Part shown: one piece after another, positions 34,192 to 45,555 of the stretch
How the letters are laid out: every line of letters begins with the position of its first letter
Numbering within the stretch: the stretch's first letter is position 1
Source of the DNA: Anthostomella pinea
Taxonomy: Eukaryota > Ascomycota > Sordariomycetes > Xylariales > Xylariaceae
Length of the DNA stretch: 64,000 nt
Direction: 5' to 3'
Assembly (NCBI GenBank): GCA_963556695.1
Contig: CAUWAG010000010.1
Span: forward strand, 3,348,001 to 3,412,000
Notes under the pieces: generated by a model
Databases searched by the model: none
What the model was told of the DNA's origin: nothing
Seen by the model: the letters and a program-made list of their open reading frames with translations, nothing else
Program-made: the position numbers and the translations under genes

Positions 34192-37100
34192 TACCTCAAA
34201 CATCCGTCCTTGCCCATACCTACCTCCCAACGATCGTCGCTGTGTCGTATAGCCTGAGCTGGGCATGGGTTGACCTCGATGTGAAGAGGATCCAGCCGTG
34301 GTTGGAGTTATCCAAAGGTCATGGTTCCAGTGCTCGAGATTCCCTTTTGCTTGACTATCCGTTCGAGTTCCTGGCATTCGTACCTTTCAAGGCGGCTCGG
34401 CGAGGGTATGTTACCCCTAAACCTTGGAGGTACTCTGACTTACTCGCCATAGTCACTGGCCTGTGTTTTACGTGGGATACATAATCATGGTTGTTTTCTG
34501 GGCAATCACGCCTCTACAGAGTTCCATAATGGGCACTGGCGCTACGACAATAACGAGGTCAATGTCTATATCCGCTCCAGATCAACTAGTACCCATCCAA
34601 GACCAAGCCTCCCTACTGGACGTTGGTGTTCTCAACGACGCCTTCGCAACGACGTGGCTGGGACAACCGTATCCCCGTTCGATGACCAAGGACTTCGCGC
34701 TTCTTCCGTTCCGGACCGACGAGCAACCAACACTTGCCACTGACGCCAACCTGACGAGCTGGACCTGGTAGATGAGCACCAAGCTAGAATGCTGGCCAGC
34801 TGTTATGCGAAATTCCACAGTGGATGATGTGTTCGACAATGGCCGAGGCTGTCAGGTCGCGATCGGCTACTTCGGCAGTGCTCCGATAACTTTAGATTTT
34901 GACTATAGCTATGCAATGCTCTACGTTGGGTATAATGACAGCGCATACCTGGATTATTCCCTCGGGGGACCTTCTTGCGACAAGAATTCGAGCCACCAGT
35001 TCTTGGCCATCTCTGCAATGCGCAAAAGGTCACCAGGCCATGAAGCCCAGGTCATGAACACCACGGCGCAGTTCTGCGAAGCTGCTTATTTCAAGCGCAA
35101 CGTCACGGTTACCCTATCAGCCAGTCTAGCACCGGACGTACTATCTATTGTGGCCTACGGCGATAAATTGCCACTACTAGACACAGAATTCAACAGATCC
35201 GCGTTCGAGTACCTTCTTGGAGTCGGTCATCCACCTACTACTGAAAGAAAGGACTATCCGCGCGATGTGACACTGGAGCAGTACGGACAACTCGTGGACA
35301 CCGGGATTGAATGGCCACTCACCAATATGGTAGGATTTGCTGTTGGCTTGGGGAATCATTCGGCCGGCGATCTACACGACCCGGCTCGGCTGGGTTGCGG
35401 CGTATTCTGCAGCCCACAAGATGGTGTTTTCAATGGCTGTGAACAGACTGTTGGGCGGCGAAGTTACGGATGACCCACAGGCAGGCGTACTCAAGTATAC
35501 GGTTTTTGGTATACTCGTGAGTAGGCCAATCGCTGCCGTGGTGGAGGCCTTACTTCTGTTGGTTGCCATACTCACGGGCTGCACACTCTACCACTGCACT
35601 AAGGGTGTGAGCCTTCTAACTTGGGATCCTTCCAGCATAGCGAGGACTTTGGCTATGTTTCGGTGTAGCCATACCGTCGTGCGCGACATTCTGGTTGCAG
35701 ACTACTTGGACGACTCGACATTGAGGACGTCAATGGGAGAACGATTGTATGCCTTGCGAGGAGAGGGTGGACATGTAGGATCTCCTCTATGTCTGCATCA
35801 GATAACGAGCAAGAACTCTGGTGCCCATGGACCAGACCATATTGCGAAGCCCGGCCAGAACCACGCGCCTCTTCGCCCTGGTGCGTTAAAAACAGCATCT
35901 GGACTAGGTTTTGCAGCAACGATGCTGGCGGGGACTATCACGTTGATATACCTCAAGCTAAAGGAATCGTCACTGAATGGTATGGACCTGACACCCCTAG
36001 CCAACCTGAATCAATTCTAATGCTGCTGCTATGCAGGACTACCCCGACCGTCGGACAGCTTCGAGGTGTTGCAATTACTCGAGAACTATATTCCAACCAT
36101 CTTTGCGACGTTACTCGAGCCTTTCTGGGTTTTGCTCAATCGAATTTTCTGCTTGATTCAACCCTTCTACGTGTTACGAACTGGCCAAAGTCCGCCGAAT
36201 CGGTCCGTCTCGACCAAGTACAACTCTATACCTCCCCGACTCGCGGTTTGGCGGGCTGCAAGGGCCCGCCATTTTTTCTCATGCTGATATGCATCGCAGC
36301 CTTGCTTGCGAACGTCTTGGCCGTTGGTGTCAGCGGCATATTTAGCGACATTCCCCTGCGCGTTTCATATCAAGTCTCGATGAGACCAACCAGCGAGGGG
36401 ATACCAAGTCGGGGCGACATAATCACCGTTCCAACCGCCGCCAGGGACCATTTTCAGGTCGCTTTGGCAAATATATCATCAGGGAACCGCCTAACACCTT
36501 GGACTGATGCAGCATACTACTATCTCCCCTTCAGCACGCCTGACAATTGGTCCTCTGTTGATGGTGAATACTATACTCTAGAGACTGGGGGCGTGGGCGT
36601 TGACCTTGAATGCTCAAGTCTGCCATCCAACGCCCCCTCAGGAGCAGCTTCCGTACAATACTCCGTTCTAGGGTCTACAGAAAGTCTCAAAATCTCAGAG
36701 TCACTACGGGCATCAAACGGATCCATCGTCGACTGTTACAACGGCCCAGCGAGCATTGGGAACATAAGCAACGTCGTGGATGCACCGATGGCTCGGGAGT
36801 TCCTCAATGCCTATGGCGACAACTCCACACGAGGCGCATGCTCGACCGTTCGATTCATTGCTGGCTGGGCGCGCCTAAACCAGCCAAATGGCAGTAATGA
36901 AGAACAGACACTACAATCGATCTTCATCGAATGCCGCCCGAAACTACAAACAGGTCAATTCAACGTCACCGTGGACTCTGATGGTTATGTCATGCAAACC
37001 CAATACCTGGGTAGGCGTGAGCAGACATCCGACTCCTTCAGTCTGGAGCAAACGGACCACATGCTCTATGAGATCAACTCGCTGTTCATCTCGCAACAGG

Positions 37101-37735
37101 CGACGTGGCCGCCTTGGCACAGCGAAGTCGTGACGGGCGACTGGCTCAATTAATTGATTACGTTTCTCATGGGGAACCGATCCATCGTCGACCCAAGCCA
37201 GGAACTACCCGATGTTACTCAAGTGATGCCGTTGGTAGAGGATGTCTACCGGCGCACCTCTGCCGCCATGCTTGGAATGAACCCTACCTTCTTCAAATAA
37301 GCCAACAACAGCAATTTCTCCAATGGCACCGCTACGCGAAGCGAGACGCGCATCTTCATGTCCAACGCAGCCACCTTCCTAAGCATCGCCATTCTAGGGT
37401 GCTATCTTCTCATCGCGCTGGCAGTCTATACACGTGGACGTAATATTCCGCTGCCGAGGATGCCGTCTTCGGTCGGGTCTCTGTTGGCATACACGGCCGG
37501 CAGTAGAGCCTACGGAGACTTCTCGACTTATGCGGGGGGCAGGCAAGATGATCTCGCTTCGTCGGGGTATACCTATACTTTTGGCAGCTACATCGGCAAG
37601 GATGGGCGTCCGCATATCGGCATTGAGCGAGATCCGTTCGTCGAGAAGCTTGACAGCGGCCGTTTTAGGAGCTGGGGGGCGCGTCGGAGGAAGCGTGGGG
37701 GGTTCGAACAGATTGGGGACGGGACGTGGATCTGA

Positions 37736-38460
37736 GCTGACGATTCTGCGTATGTTGGTCAGCAAACAGGGCAGGTTGTGCAGGTCAAGCCTCTCGATTT
37801 CGGCGCCTGCCTGCAGTTATGTCAATAGAGGGGCCAACTGAGCTGCAGTCCTCGAGCGGTGAGTGGACTCATTTGCAGAGTGGGTGTAGAATAAGCACAC
37901 ATCGACGTCGAGAAGAAACGCGGACGTCGAGTGTCGATGCTGCAAGATGGTGTGCCTGGGCTGGAAAAGGGGCATGTGTATTCATCTGGTGCGGTATATA
38001 GGATAGCTAAAGGTATTGCATAGGGGACGATGTGAGCATCGTTGGCCATAGAGAATGTGTCTGCAAATCAGGTCCCTCCAAAATCACTGCCATGGTGTTG
38101 GTTTGGCCTCAGTGATTGCTGCCTCTGTGCACATATGCAGGTGCGGTGGTTTAGGGGGCGTGGTACATACAGCTGGGTCTGGTATTGTTTGGCCAATCAG
38201 AAATTTGATCAGCCATGTCCCTGGACTTTTGGGCCAATCAAAAAAAAGCACAATCGAGTGCATGGGTGTTGGGCCAATCAAGGGGAGGATCAGGAGAGGT
38301 ACGTACTCGGGCGTGGGTGGTGGTTGAATTTGGATGCGGCTCTGCTCCCCAGTACAACACCCTCCAGTGCCCAGCAACCAGTCGGGTCTCTTCCTGTGCA
38401 CCCCAGGTTCCCGATTTGCCCTAGTGGTACCCTGGCTGATTGTGCACCAGGGTGACCAGG
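37736..38460. other. intergenic with AT/GC-mixed spacer
   Basis: About 0.7 kb after the DUF3433 pseudogene. The sequence TTGGGCCAATCA occurs at 38229-38240 and again at 38269-38280, with TGGCCAATCAGAA at 38189; these are CCAAT-type boxes in inverted or direct form upstream of the next locus. No gene is seen. Confidence 0.45.
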
Positions 38461-40045
38461 CCCTTTTTCCTACTTAAGGGACTCCTACCTTGCCCAGACT
38501 CCTCCCATCTTCCTTCTTCCACACATCACACATCAAGAACAATCATCTCGAGGCCAGCACCATCTGCCTCCTGCTACCACTCGCACACTTGCACATCACC
38601 TTCATTCATCATGGCCTCTGTCTACCAACCATCAATCTGTTCATCATGATCACCTTCCACCATCGCCACTGGGGTCCTCACTGGTCACCATCTTCAGCAA
38701 TCATCATGCATGACCACCACTTCCCATGATCATCATCACCACCAGCTGGGTCCCGGCCAACAGCCATTCCAACCACCACTCATCTGCATTGATCATCTCT
38801 ACCACGATTTGATTCACTGCGGTACAAGAAGGTCGAACAACATTGCTCCTCGAGCATCCACAGGTAAGTCCCTTCCTCCGCTCCCCAGCAACACATCCAC
38901 CCACTGTCCATCCACCCACGAACCAACCTGACACTTTTTCCCTTCAAGGACAAGAGACGCGTCACGAAACACCTGCGCGCCTTGCAATCCACACAAGAAC
39001 AGACCAAAGAAAACACAACACCCAATGCTTCGCATTGCAACACCAGGTAAGCACACCCATCACCCTTCACTCCTCCCATCCACTTCAGAGCTGCTGACAC
39101 TTATGACCACAACAGCCCCGGCTGAAGGCCTCGAGCCACGATTCACATCAGCTACTCCCTCACTACCAGTAAGTCCACACCACCCATCCTCCCCCCATGG
39201 GCTTCTGACAGTCGTCGCCCGCCAGCCTTCCCTTCATACACGTATCCCACTCCCTCCCGTTTCACCTGTCAATACAAGACGGGCATCACTCCCACGGCAT
39301 CTTCCTCATCCTTCCCGCATCGCGGTACGACTCGGGACCTCTGGTCGGAAGAACCTTGGCAAGCTGCGCGAGTACACCAGCGTCTTTTGACTGCACAATG
39401 GCTCTGCTCCGCAGCGACTTCAATCCAATGCTACTGAGTCGAGCGTACTTCGGTGCAGCACATCGCATAGCAAGGTTTGATTTAATGCCTCGGAGAACTT
39501 CTTGGGGGGACCGTGGACTGGAAACGATACAACGCGGGTTGGGGCTGCTCGTTTGCTGTGGGCTGTGGTGCCTGTTGCGTGGCGACAGGTTGAACTCGGA
39601 GGCGTGGGTGCGCGACTTTGATCGGAATCACCGAGTTCAGCTGTTCAGCGATGCCCATCGCATCTGCCAGGTTTGTCTCTCCCCTGCTCTGACTTTTCTG
39701 TCTCCATTGCTGACCTTTCCCATCCTGCCTGCCTGCGCGCCCGCCCTCCAGCAATCAACCAGTCAAGATCAGCCTCTTCTACAAGCAAGGTACGTACCCG
39801 CACTCATCCCATTTGATATCTGGCTGATCACTGACTTCATGGCTCCAGAATCAACCACATACAAGAACTCGACTCCTCTGGCCCAAGACTGGGACTTCTC
39901 AAGGGCTACCGAGCAGCGGCAAGGCACAAGGCACAAAGGAAGGATTTGGAGGAGTTGGAGAATATTGGGAGTACTGGATTCGTACACTGGTGAGATGGAA
40001 AGATGGGATCATCTTGGATATGATTAGGGATTGGATTACTGGATG
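38461..40045 (+). other. candidate spliced transcript, coding frame unresolved
   Basis: Looks transcribed: a TTAAGG/TATA-like start near 38475, a CA-rich leader, then a series of well-formed introns. Donor/acceptor pairs include 38863-38949 (GTAAGT, CTGAC, CAAG), 39050-39116 (GTAAGC, CTGAC, ACAG) and 39170-39232 (GTAAGT, CTGAC, CCAG). A further pair is near 39789-39848. One frame starts at 38710 with MTTTSHDHHHHQLGPGQQ and stays open through the first three introns. Another starts at 39025 (MLRIATPAPAEGLEPRF) and ends at 39390. The last exon reads well as INHIQELDSSGPRLGLLKGY and then AQRKDLEELENIGSTGF, ending near 40009. I cannot tie these together into one protein, and none matches a family I know. 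It could be a lineage-specific gene or a non-coding spliced RNA. Confidence 0.3.
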
Positions 40046-40388
40046 AGAGAGAGCGTTGGAGCGGACTCTTGGGTGGAGGATTACCATGCTGATGCAGCAA
40101 TAACCAAAGCACACACACTATCAATGCAGCTGCATATATCAGTCTCTCAAAATGTTCGTATTGAACAGGAGCACCTCTCTAGAAGGTAGTGAATGTATTT
40201 ACAGTGAAGAATGGAAGGAAAAAGCGCCCAGCCGTTTTAAGGCATATAGAGGCCGCCGTGTACCTAACGCCAGTCCATGCATGATGAGTTTCCCCCATGT
40301 CTAGAGATGTGCTCCCAGTCCCCGTGTTCTAAGTCGTAATATCCGTATTCAAATAGTCGCATCGATGTCCGTCGCGCTGTTTGCAAGC

Positions 40389-41510
40389 TTATGCCTGGAA
40401 GGCACGGACCTTCTTGGCGGCGGCAATAGCCATGTTGGCGGACTGGCCTTCGGTGCACTTGGTTCCGGGTGCCATGGCGATGACTGCGGACCATGTTCCG
40501 CTCGCGCACTGCTGGAAGCTGCTGCCGCCGATGCAGTTGAACATGCCTTCGGAGGTGCAGGCGCCGGAGAGAGCGCCCGACGTGGATCCTGAGCTGGAAC
40601 CGGAACCGCTGGCGGGCGAGGCGACGGCGGCGGCCGAAGTCGTCGTCGCAAGGGTGGTGGCGGGCACTTGAGCAGTGGAAGGAGTGGTAGCGGTAGCGGT
40701 CGCAGCAGGAGCGGCACTGGTGTCGCCGCCGACGGGAACGGTAATGAAGACACCGCCGGCGCCGCCAGCGTCAGCCGTTGAGCTTGGTGCGGCCGGCGCA
40801 GCGCTGGCGCCGCCACTGCCACCCGTGGTGTAGCTTCCAAAGCCGCCGATGGCGAGGTTGTTCTCGACGGAGTCACCGGGATCAGCGAAGACCATGTTGT
40901 TGTCCTCTGTGGTCTCTGGGAGAATCGGGTAGGGGGCGATGTTGAAGATGACCATGTCGGGGAGCTTGTCAAAGTTGGCCTCGTCGCCGCCAGTTCCAGT
41001 AAGCTCCAGAGCTCCGCAGTTCATGTACATTTCGCGGTTACCGACGCGGTTGAACCACGTGAAGGCAATGGTTCCTTTTCCCGCAGGGATGTCTGTCGGG
41101 ATGGTGTAAGGGTACGTGTAAGGGTCCGCGGCAGCGGCACTGTCACCCGGTAGGTTACCGATTTGATTCTTGGCAGGGCAGCCTCCCTCGATAGAGTGGA
41201 TAACTTTCCACTTGCTGTCCTTGGTCGGAGGGTTATCGTAGGTCAACACCACTTGGCAACTGCCTCCACCATGAACCGCAGTCCCAACGAAAGACAGAGT
41301 CTGCGAAGACCCAAGCTCGTAGTTATTCGTGGTTCCTCCAGTGAGAGTGTAACCTTTATGGCCGATTTTGCAGGGGAAGTCGATTCCTTTTGGGTCGAGT
41401 GGAAAATTGTCGAGGGCGGCAGGGTCGAAGGGGGATGGGGACGACATCATCATGTGGGCATTGACGGCCGCGATGAGAGCGGCCAAAACGGTAGTCTTAG
41501 TGAAGAGCAT
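40389..41510 (-). CDS. AA11 lytic polysaccharide monooxygenase (chitin-active)
   Basis: Secreted copper enzyme that cleaves crystalline chitin oxidatively. A single exon gives 373 residues. The start at 41510 gives an 18-residue signal peptide, MLFTKTTVLAALIAAVNA; cleavage exposes His1 in HMMMSSPSPF, the N-terminal half of the copper histidine brace. The second His is in AVHGGGSCQ, and the axial Tyr is probably in the block FNRVGNREMYMNCG. About 100 residues of Ala/Ser/Thr/Gly linker follow. A Cys-rich C-terminal module (CTSEGMFNCIGGSSFQQCAS, then GTWSAVIAMAPGTKC) is the kind found on many AA11 proteins (X278) and thought to bind chitin. An upstream in-frame extension to 41564 would bury the signal peptide and is rejected. 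A perfect 18 bp palindrome lies about 200 bp upstream. Confidence 0.93.
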   Translation of the reverse strand: MLFTKTTVLAALIAAVNAHMMMSSPSPFDPAALDNFPLDPKGIDFPCKIGHKGYTLTGGTTNNYELGSSQTLSFVGTAVHGGGSCQVVLTYDNPPTKDSKWKVIHSIEGGCPAKNQIGNLPGDSAAAADPYTYPYTIPTDIPAGKGTIAFTWFNRVGNREMYMNCGALELTGTGGDEANFDKLPDMVIFNIAPYPILPETTEDNNMVFADPGDSVENNLAIGGFGSYTTGGSGGASAAPAAPSSTADAGGAGGVFITVPVGGDTSAAPAATATATTPSTAQVPATTLATTTSAAAVASPASGSGSSSGSTSGALSGACTSEGMFNCIGGSSFQQCASGTWSAVIAMAPGTKCTEGQSANMAIAAAKKVRAFQA

Positions 41511-41712
41511 TTTGGTTATCGAGAAATTGAGTGCTGAATGATTCGTTCCGGACGAGTTTCTCAAAAGTGATAAGAAGTGAAGAAGATGGATTGCTTGGGT
41601 TGACTGTTGAGCCTGAAATTGCTTATTTCACTTGTATGGTCTGAGGAGTGAGGATACCAGTTAGCATTGTGTTGAGAGACAGTCCTATATACTCGAAGTG
41701 TTGCCCCCTTAT

Positions 41713-41758
41713 ATCTCTTTGCCCGAGTCAAACAAAGGTATGACTCGGGCAAAGAGAT
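41713..41758. repeat. perfect 18 bp inverted repeat with 10 nt loop
   Basis: Left arm ATCTCTTTGCCCGAGTCA at 41713-41730, loop AACAAAGGTA, right arm TGACTCGGGCAAAGAGAT at 41741-41758. All 18 pairs match. Each arm ends in GAGTCA/TGACTC at the loop, resembling a half or near-complete Gcn4/AP-1 site. It lies about 200 bp upstream of the LPMO start codon and could be a regulatory site or a hairpin in its 5' leader. Confidence 0.9.
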
Positions 41759-42990
41759 CCAGGCGAGCAGATGAGTCTCGAAGGCGGGACTTGTTGTCCT
41801 CGCTCAGATCCTTCTGGCGAAAGCCAGTCGTGACCTCAAACAAGCCCATTGTGAAGGCAGGGGACAAAGCTTCGAGACAAAAACACGGGCCAACTGACCT
41901 GTCTGCGGCTTTGTTCGGTCGGAGGAAAGGAGCGAAGTTGAGAAGCGACAATGACGTCGAGAGAGCGAGATCGATCTAAGGGATTTGCTTGAGTTTGGAC
42001 TCAAAGGAAAGTGGTGCTCCAGGCAGGTGGGATGAAAGAGACGAAGATGAAGACAGGGCCTAGCCTGTGAAGGAGTGAAGAAAGGACTGTTGTGCAAAGA
42101 ATGTCAAAAGACTACTGGTGATGAGAGGGAAGTAAAACAATGGACTGAAGGGACGAGGTCAGCGTCTTATATCGCTGGAGGATGACAAAGAAAGGGTTGG
42201 TTGGCCTCCAGCAAGCCAAGGACTAGTCATGTACCATGAGGTCCGTGACAGCAGAGGGGTCACGACTAAGTCGACTCAACTGCTGCAGGAACATCAGTCA
42301 TTCTCGCAGTGATTGGATATTGGGACTGAACATGGTGCCCTTCCCTGGACCCTGGCTGCCCGGTGCAGGGCAGATCGCACACCCCACAGTCGAGTCGGAC
42401 GGAACGCGACCAGTACTGTAGAAGGATAGCCGCATACAGGCTGCAGGGGCAGCCGTTGGAGAGACAGGGGACCGAACGGGTAGAGGGCATTCGGAGGCAG
42501 CGATAGGCTGAGCTGCATCGGCGTGGCTTGTTTCGTGCGGGTGCGAGGTGGGACTAGACACGGCGCTGAGTGGACAGGTAGGACAGGCAGATAGGGACGA
42601 ATAGTAAAAGACAGAAGACCTGATTCGATGGCTGTCAGCTTGTGTTGTTCCCAACTTCCCCCAGTCCCCCTGACTAGTCTTGTCTGAGCAGGTGGACGGA
42701 CAGGACAGGTGGAGTGGTCGCCCTCGAACGACTCAGATCCAGCAGACAAAGGACTGCCAGGACTGCCAGGACCCCGCAGGCGGTCAGCTGCGAGCCTGCG
42801 AGCAACACCAGCGCGTCCTCTGACATGCCCAACACCACTGTTACAACAGGATTGGGATGATTGGCCAGAGGGAGCCAACTTAACCTGCCGAGTTGCTGCC
42901 TTTGTGTTGAGTATCTAGGTATCGTATAAGTCAACTACCTAGGTAGGCTACCTTTGGTACTGTGAGAACTTACTAGTAGTAACCTGGAAG

Positions 42991-43022
42991 CGTAACAGTT
43001 CGGTAACAGTCCGGTAACAGTC
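42991..43022. repeat. CGGTAACAGTC tandem repeat, three copies
   Basis: Three adjacent near-identical 11 bp units (CGTAACAGTT, CGGTAACAGTC, CGGTAACAGTC). No role is evident. Confidence 0.75.
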
Positions 43023-44642
43023 GCCCCAATTGGGACAAAAGGCGGCCTCCAATCAGGACGCCAAGAACCCGGGAACCTCAGGCCTGGGCTGCCTGGGTCC
43101 CGAGCTGGAGCTGGCGGGGATCCTTGCGATGCATGTTCGGCTGGAGAGACGGCGGCCACTGGGCGCAGTACAGTAACCCCTCCTGTTACTGTCGCATTGT
43201 CACCCAAGTAGATCGCGAAGACCCTATTGCCTGCCGAGCTGAAGATCGTCCAGGTGGTCGGTCGTTCGCCTCTTTGGCATGGTGTACGTCAGACAACAAG
43301 GGCTGGCTGTCGTAATACTTTCCATCCTGGTGCAGAGAGGAAGAAGGCGTGCCCTGCCAGCCACTCACGGCAGTGGGACAGGGATGCTGCTGATCTCTCT
43401 CGAATTCCTGTGCGTAAGATCGAGTGGCCCCTGAAGCGATTTGCTGCCTCTCTTGTCATGACTCCTCACTCCCTGGTCTGCTTGACAGGGGCTTGACAGG
43501 GGCCGAGTCTTGATATCAGGGGCAAGCCCTTTTACTGGCCCAATGCGGCAATATCTGGCCGGAGATAAACGTGGTTTGCAGGGCTCGTGCGGCTTGCGGC
43601 TGGCAGCCGGGGGTCCCCTATAGGCTATAGCTGTCTATAGTATAGCGTGTGGTCCACCCTAGCCACTGGTGAAACGGTCCTGGTTTCGTCAGGGTCAAGT
43701 CGGGACGACGAGGAAGGCTCTTTCGACTACAGCCATTTTTCATCACGGCATGACCTGCCCACCGCACAAGAGCACAAGGCCCAGATGCTTGACTCTGCCC
43801 GTATGTGCGCCCCAGCTTTCAGAGTTTGGCAGCTCTGGCTGGTGACCTCACACGACCATAATGTGGTTGGGTGGACTGAATCACGACGGCCCGTTGCGAA
43901 TCGACTGGTGCTGTTGCCGCATCCACGAGACCAATCATGAGTCACCGCCCAGTGGCAACGAACGCATGAGTAGCACAAATGGGTAGCATAATAGTGTTCT
44001 GTTCGCAGACTGAGTGACTGATCGACCACTCGGCTGGACTTGACCGCTGTTGCACAAGTAGGTTCCAGTTGGCGGCTGCCAGACGGGCGGGTATCACGGG
44101 AACTGACAGACGCCAAATACACCGCCTCTCCGTCTACTAGCGAACGGCCAGAGGCGTCTAATCCTTCATGCGCTCCCCCTTTTTGATCCAGGCTGGAATG
44201 GCTAGGTAGCAAGCAGCCTCCCTGCGACCATCCTGCGATCTCCAGAGTGCCTACATGCATTCTGCCTTCCTTGCTACCGCATCTGGTCGAATTACATCAC
44301 AGGGTCGTCTGCCAACCGGAGTTATCCGGGGTTTTATGACAGCAGTCCACACAACTAGCGAAATCTCGACATGTGAATACCACTCCCTACTCCATTGAAT
44401 GATAGACATTGAAGGGGCTGGTGGCACGTGCAATAGGCTGGTGGACGGAAAGGATGCGCTGGGCGATCTACATCCATGGCCACAGTGGATACGACACCGA
44501 GCAAACCTCTGAGGACCCCTGGTTGCATAATGTATGCTTTTGAGTGCGAGGTGAACTGCCACGATTTGTGGGGACTTCCAGGCAAGAATTGTACCCGTGT
44601 ATGTACTGCACCGTGTCTGTCAAGAAGTATTGATGATAGGTA

Positions 44643-44860
44643 CCGCATTTTCCGTGCAAGCTCTCTAGGTCGGTCACGGTCTACTATGCATTATTTGATC
44701 GCTAAGCCAGATAATTTACACCTAAATCCTTATCGTGTCGACGATAGATCTGCGTGATCGCAGGTTCCCTTGTATCTTTTAGCTAATAAAAGCAGGTATG
44801 ACGATTAGATAATACATGGTAGACCGTCACCGACTTAAAGAGCTTGCACGGAAAATGCGG
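44643..44860. mobile_element. 218 bp MITE with TA target duplication
   Basis: Flanked by TA at 44641-44642 and 44861-44862. Its ends are inverted repeats of about 60 bp: the left end starts CCGCATTTTCCGTGCAAGCT and the reverse complement of the right end starts with the same 20 bases, continuing with about 85 percent match through CGGTCTAC. There is no room for a gene. The TA duplication points to mobilisation by a Tc1-mariner/pogo-type transposase. The ends do not resemble those of the 2235 bp pogo element, so another source is needed. Confidence 0.85.
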
Positions 44861-45013
44861 TAGTTAAATATTATTTTGCTAGAAGGGGTTGGGCTTTTAC
44901 CTACCGAGAGGGGCCTCTCTATTAATCACCGTCATCGTGGTGACCGATCGCCGTGTAGTGGGCCAGGGTCACGGGTGTGATGCCCCTTTTCTCCGAGCTG
45001 GGGAGGCCACTGG

Positions 45014-45555
45014 CAGGGTAATAAAATACGATACTTAATATCGTATTTAAGTTATACGATACGATACGAACCTATACTATTATATACGATTCGTATACGA
45101 TAGTATAAAACGGGGGTGTAAAAATGGGGACTTTTAATATAACTTATACATTTTTTAATAGAAAAAAAGATACTTAAAGATAAATCTAAGCGTTTTCCAT
45201 ATTATTTTTCTTTTAATAATTATTAAAACTTAAAAATCGTGATATTTATATAAAATATATTAAAAGTTTACGCATAATATCTATGCACTGTGTATAAATA
45301 TAACATTATATATAATATTTATAAAGCGTAAATATAAAGTTAAAACTAATAATAACATTATATTTAATTTTTGAAAGATTTCATTAATTAATTATAACTA
45401 TTTAAAACTAGCTTTATATCTCATTCAAAGTGAAATTAATAATATATATAAATCTTTATAATATTATATAGTATACTATATAGTATTGAGATCCCATACG
45501 ATACGATACGATACGATACTAAGTATAAATACAAATCGTATTTGTCACTACCCTG
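45014..45555. mobile_element. 542 bp AT-rich hAT-like non-autonomous element
   Basis: Begins CAGGGTAATAAAATACGAT and ends with the complement of CAGGGTAGTGACAAATACGAT. It is flanked by 8 bp direct repeats GCCACTGG (45006-45013) and GCCACCGG (45556-45563), 7 of 8 identical. CAGGG ends with an 8 bp duplication are typical of hAT transposons. The inside is extremely AT-rich and carries repeated ACGATACGAT and TATCGTAT motifs near both ends, likely subterminal transposase-binding sites. It has no coding capacity. Confidence 0.8.

Larger units (their letters stand above)
31591..37735 (+). pseudogene. DUF3433 membrane protein, split by a transposon
   Basis: Large fungal membrane protein with two DUF3433 repeats; its function is unknown. 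First repeat: KPWTMRAPGLISMIAVTLLI (helix), ALQKATKGGG-like linker, then after the transposon LPTIVAVSYSLSWAWVDLDV, RDSLLLDYPFEF and ITPLQSS. Second repeat: LLENYIPTIFATLLEPFWVL, LIQPFYVLRTG, ICIAALLANVLAVGVSGIF. The C-terminus is YTFGSYIGKDGRPHIGIE, characteristic of the family, ending at 37735. Two introns still fit in frame: 34406-34452 and 35980-36036. Lesions: the pogo element at 31957-34191; TAG at 34769-34771; a frameshift near 35390; a T-run one base short near 36272-36277; TAA at 37151-37153 and at 37298-37300. The first ATG at 31591 is only the upstream limit; another ATG is at 31630. Confidence 0.85.
41511..44640. other. 3.1 kb without a trusted gene
   Basis: Upstream of the LPMO gene. 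It holds the LPMO promoter, an 18 bp palindrome, a short tandem repeat near 43000 and many overlapping open frames (up to 194 codons) rich in Ser, Pro, Arg and Cys with no family likeness. It may contain worn-out transposon DNA, but I cannot show it. Confidence 0.45.

Noticed and set aside
41511..41564. 18-residue N-terminal extension of the LPMO
   Set aside because: It would place residues before the signal peptide; the mature enzyme needs His at its N-terminus, so the start at 41510 is right.
42294..42878. 194-codon minus-strand frame in the 41.5-44.6 kb gap
   Set aside because: Ser/Pro/Arg/Leu-rich without domain or intron signals; likely chance.
43727..44260. 177-codon minus-strand frame
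   Set aside because: Cys/Ser/Trp-rich, no family likeness, no promoter or splice features.
44476..44757. 93-codon plus frame ending in the MITE
   Set aside because: Its second half is the MITE terminal repeat, so the frame is an accident of the insertion.
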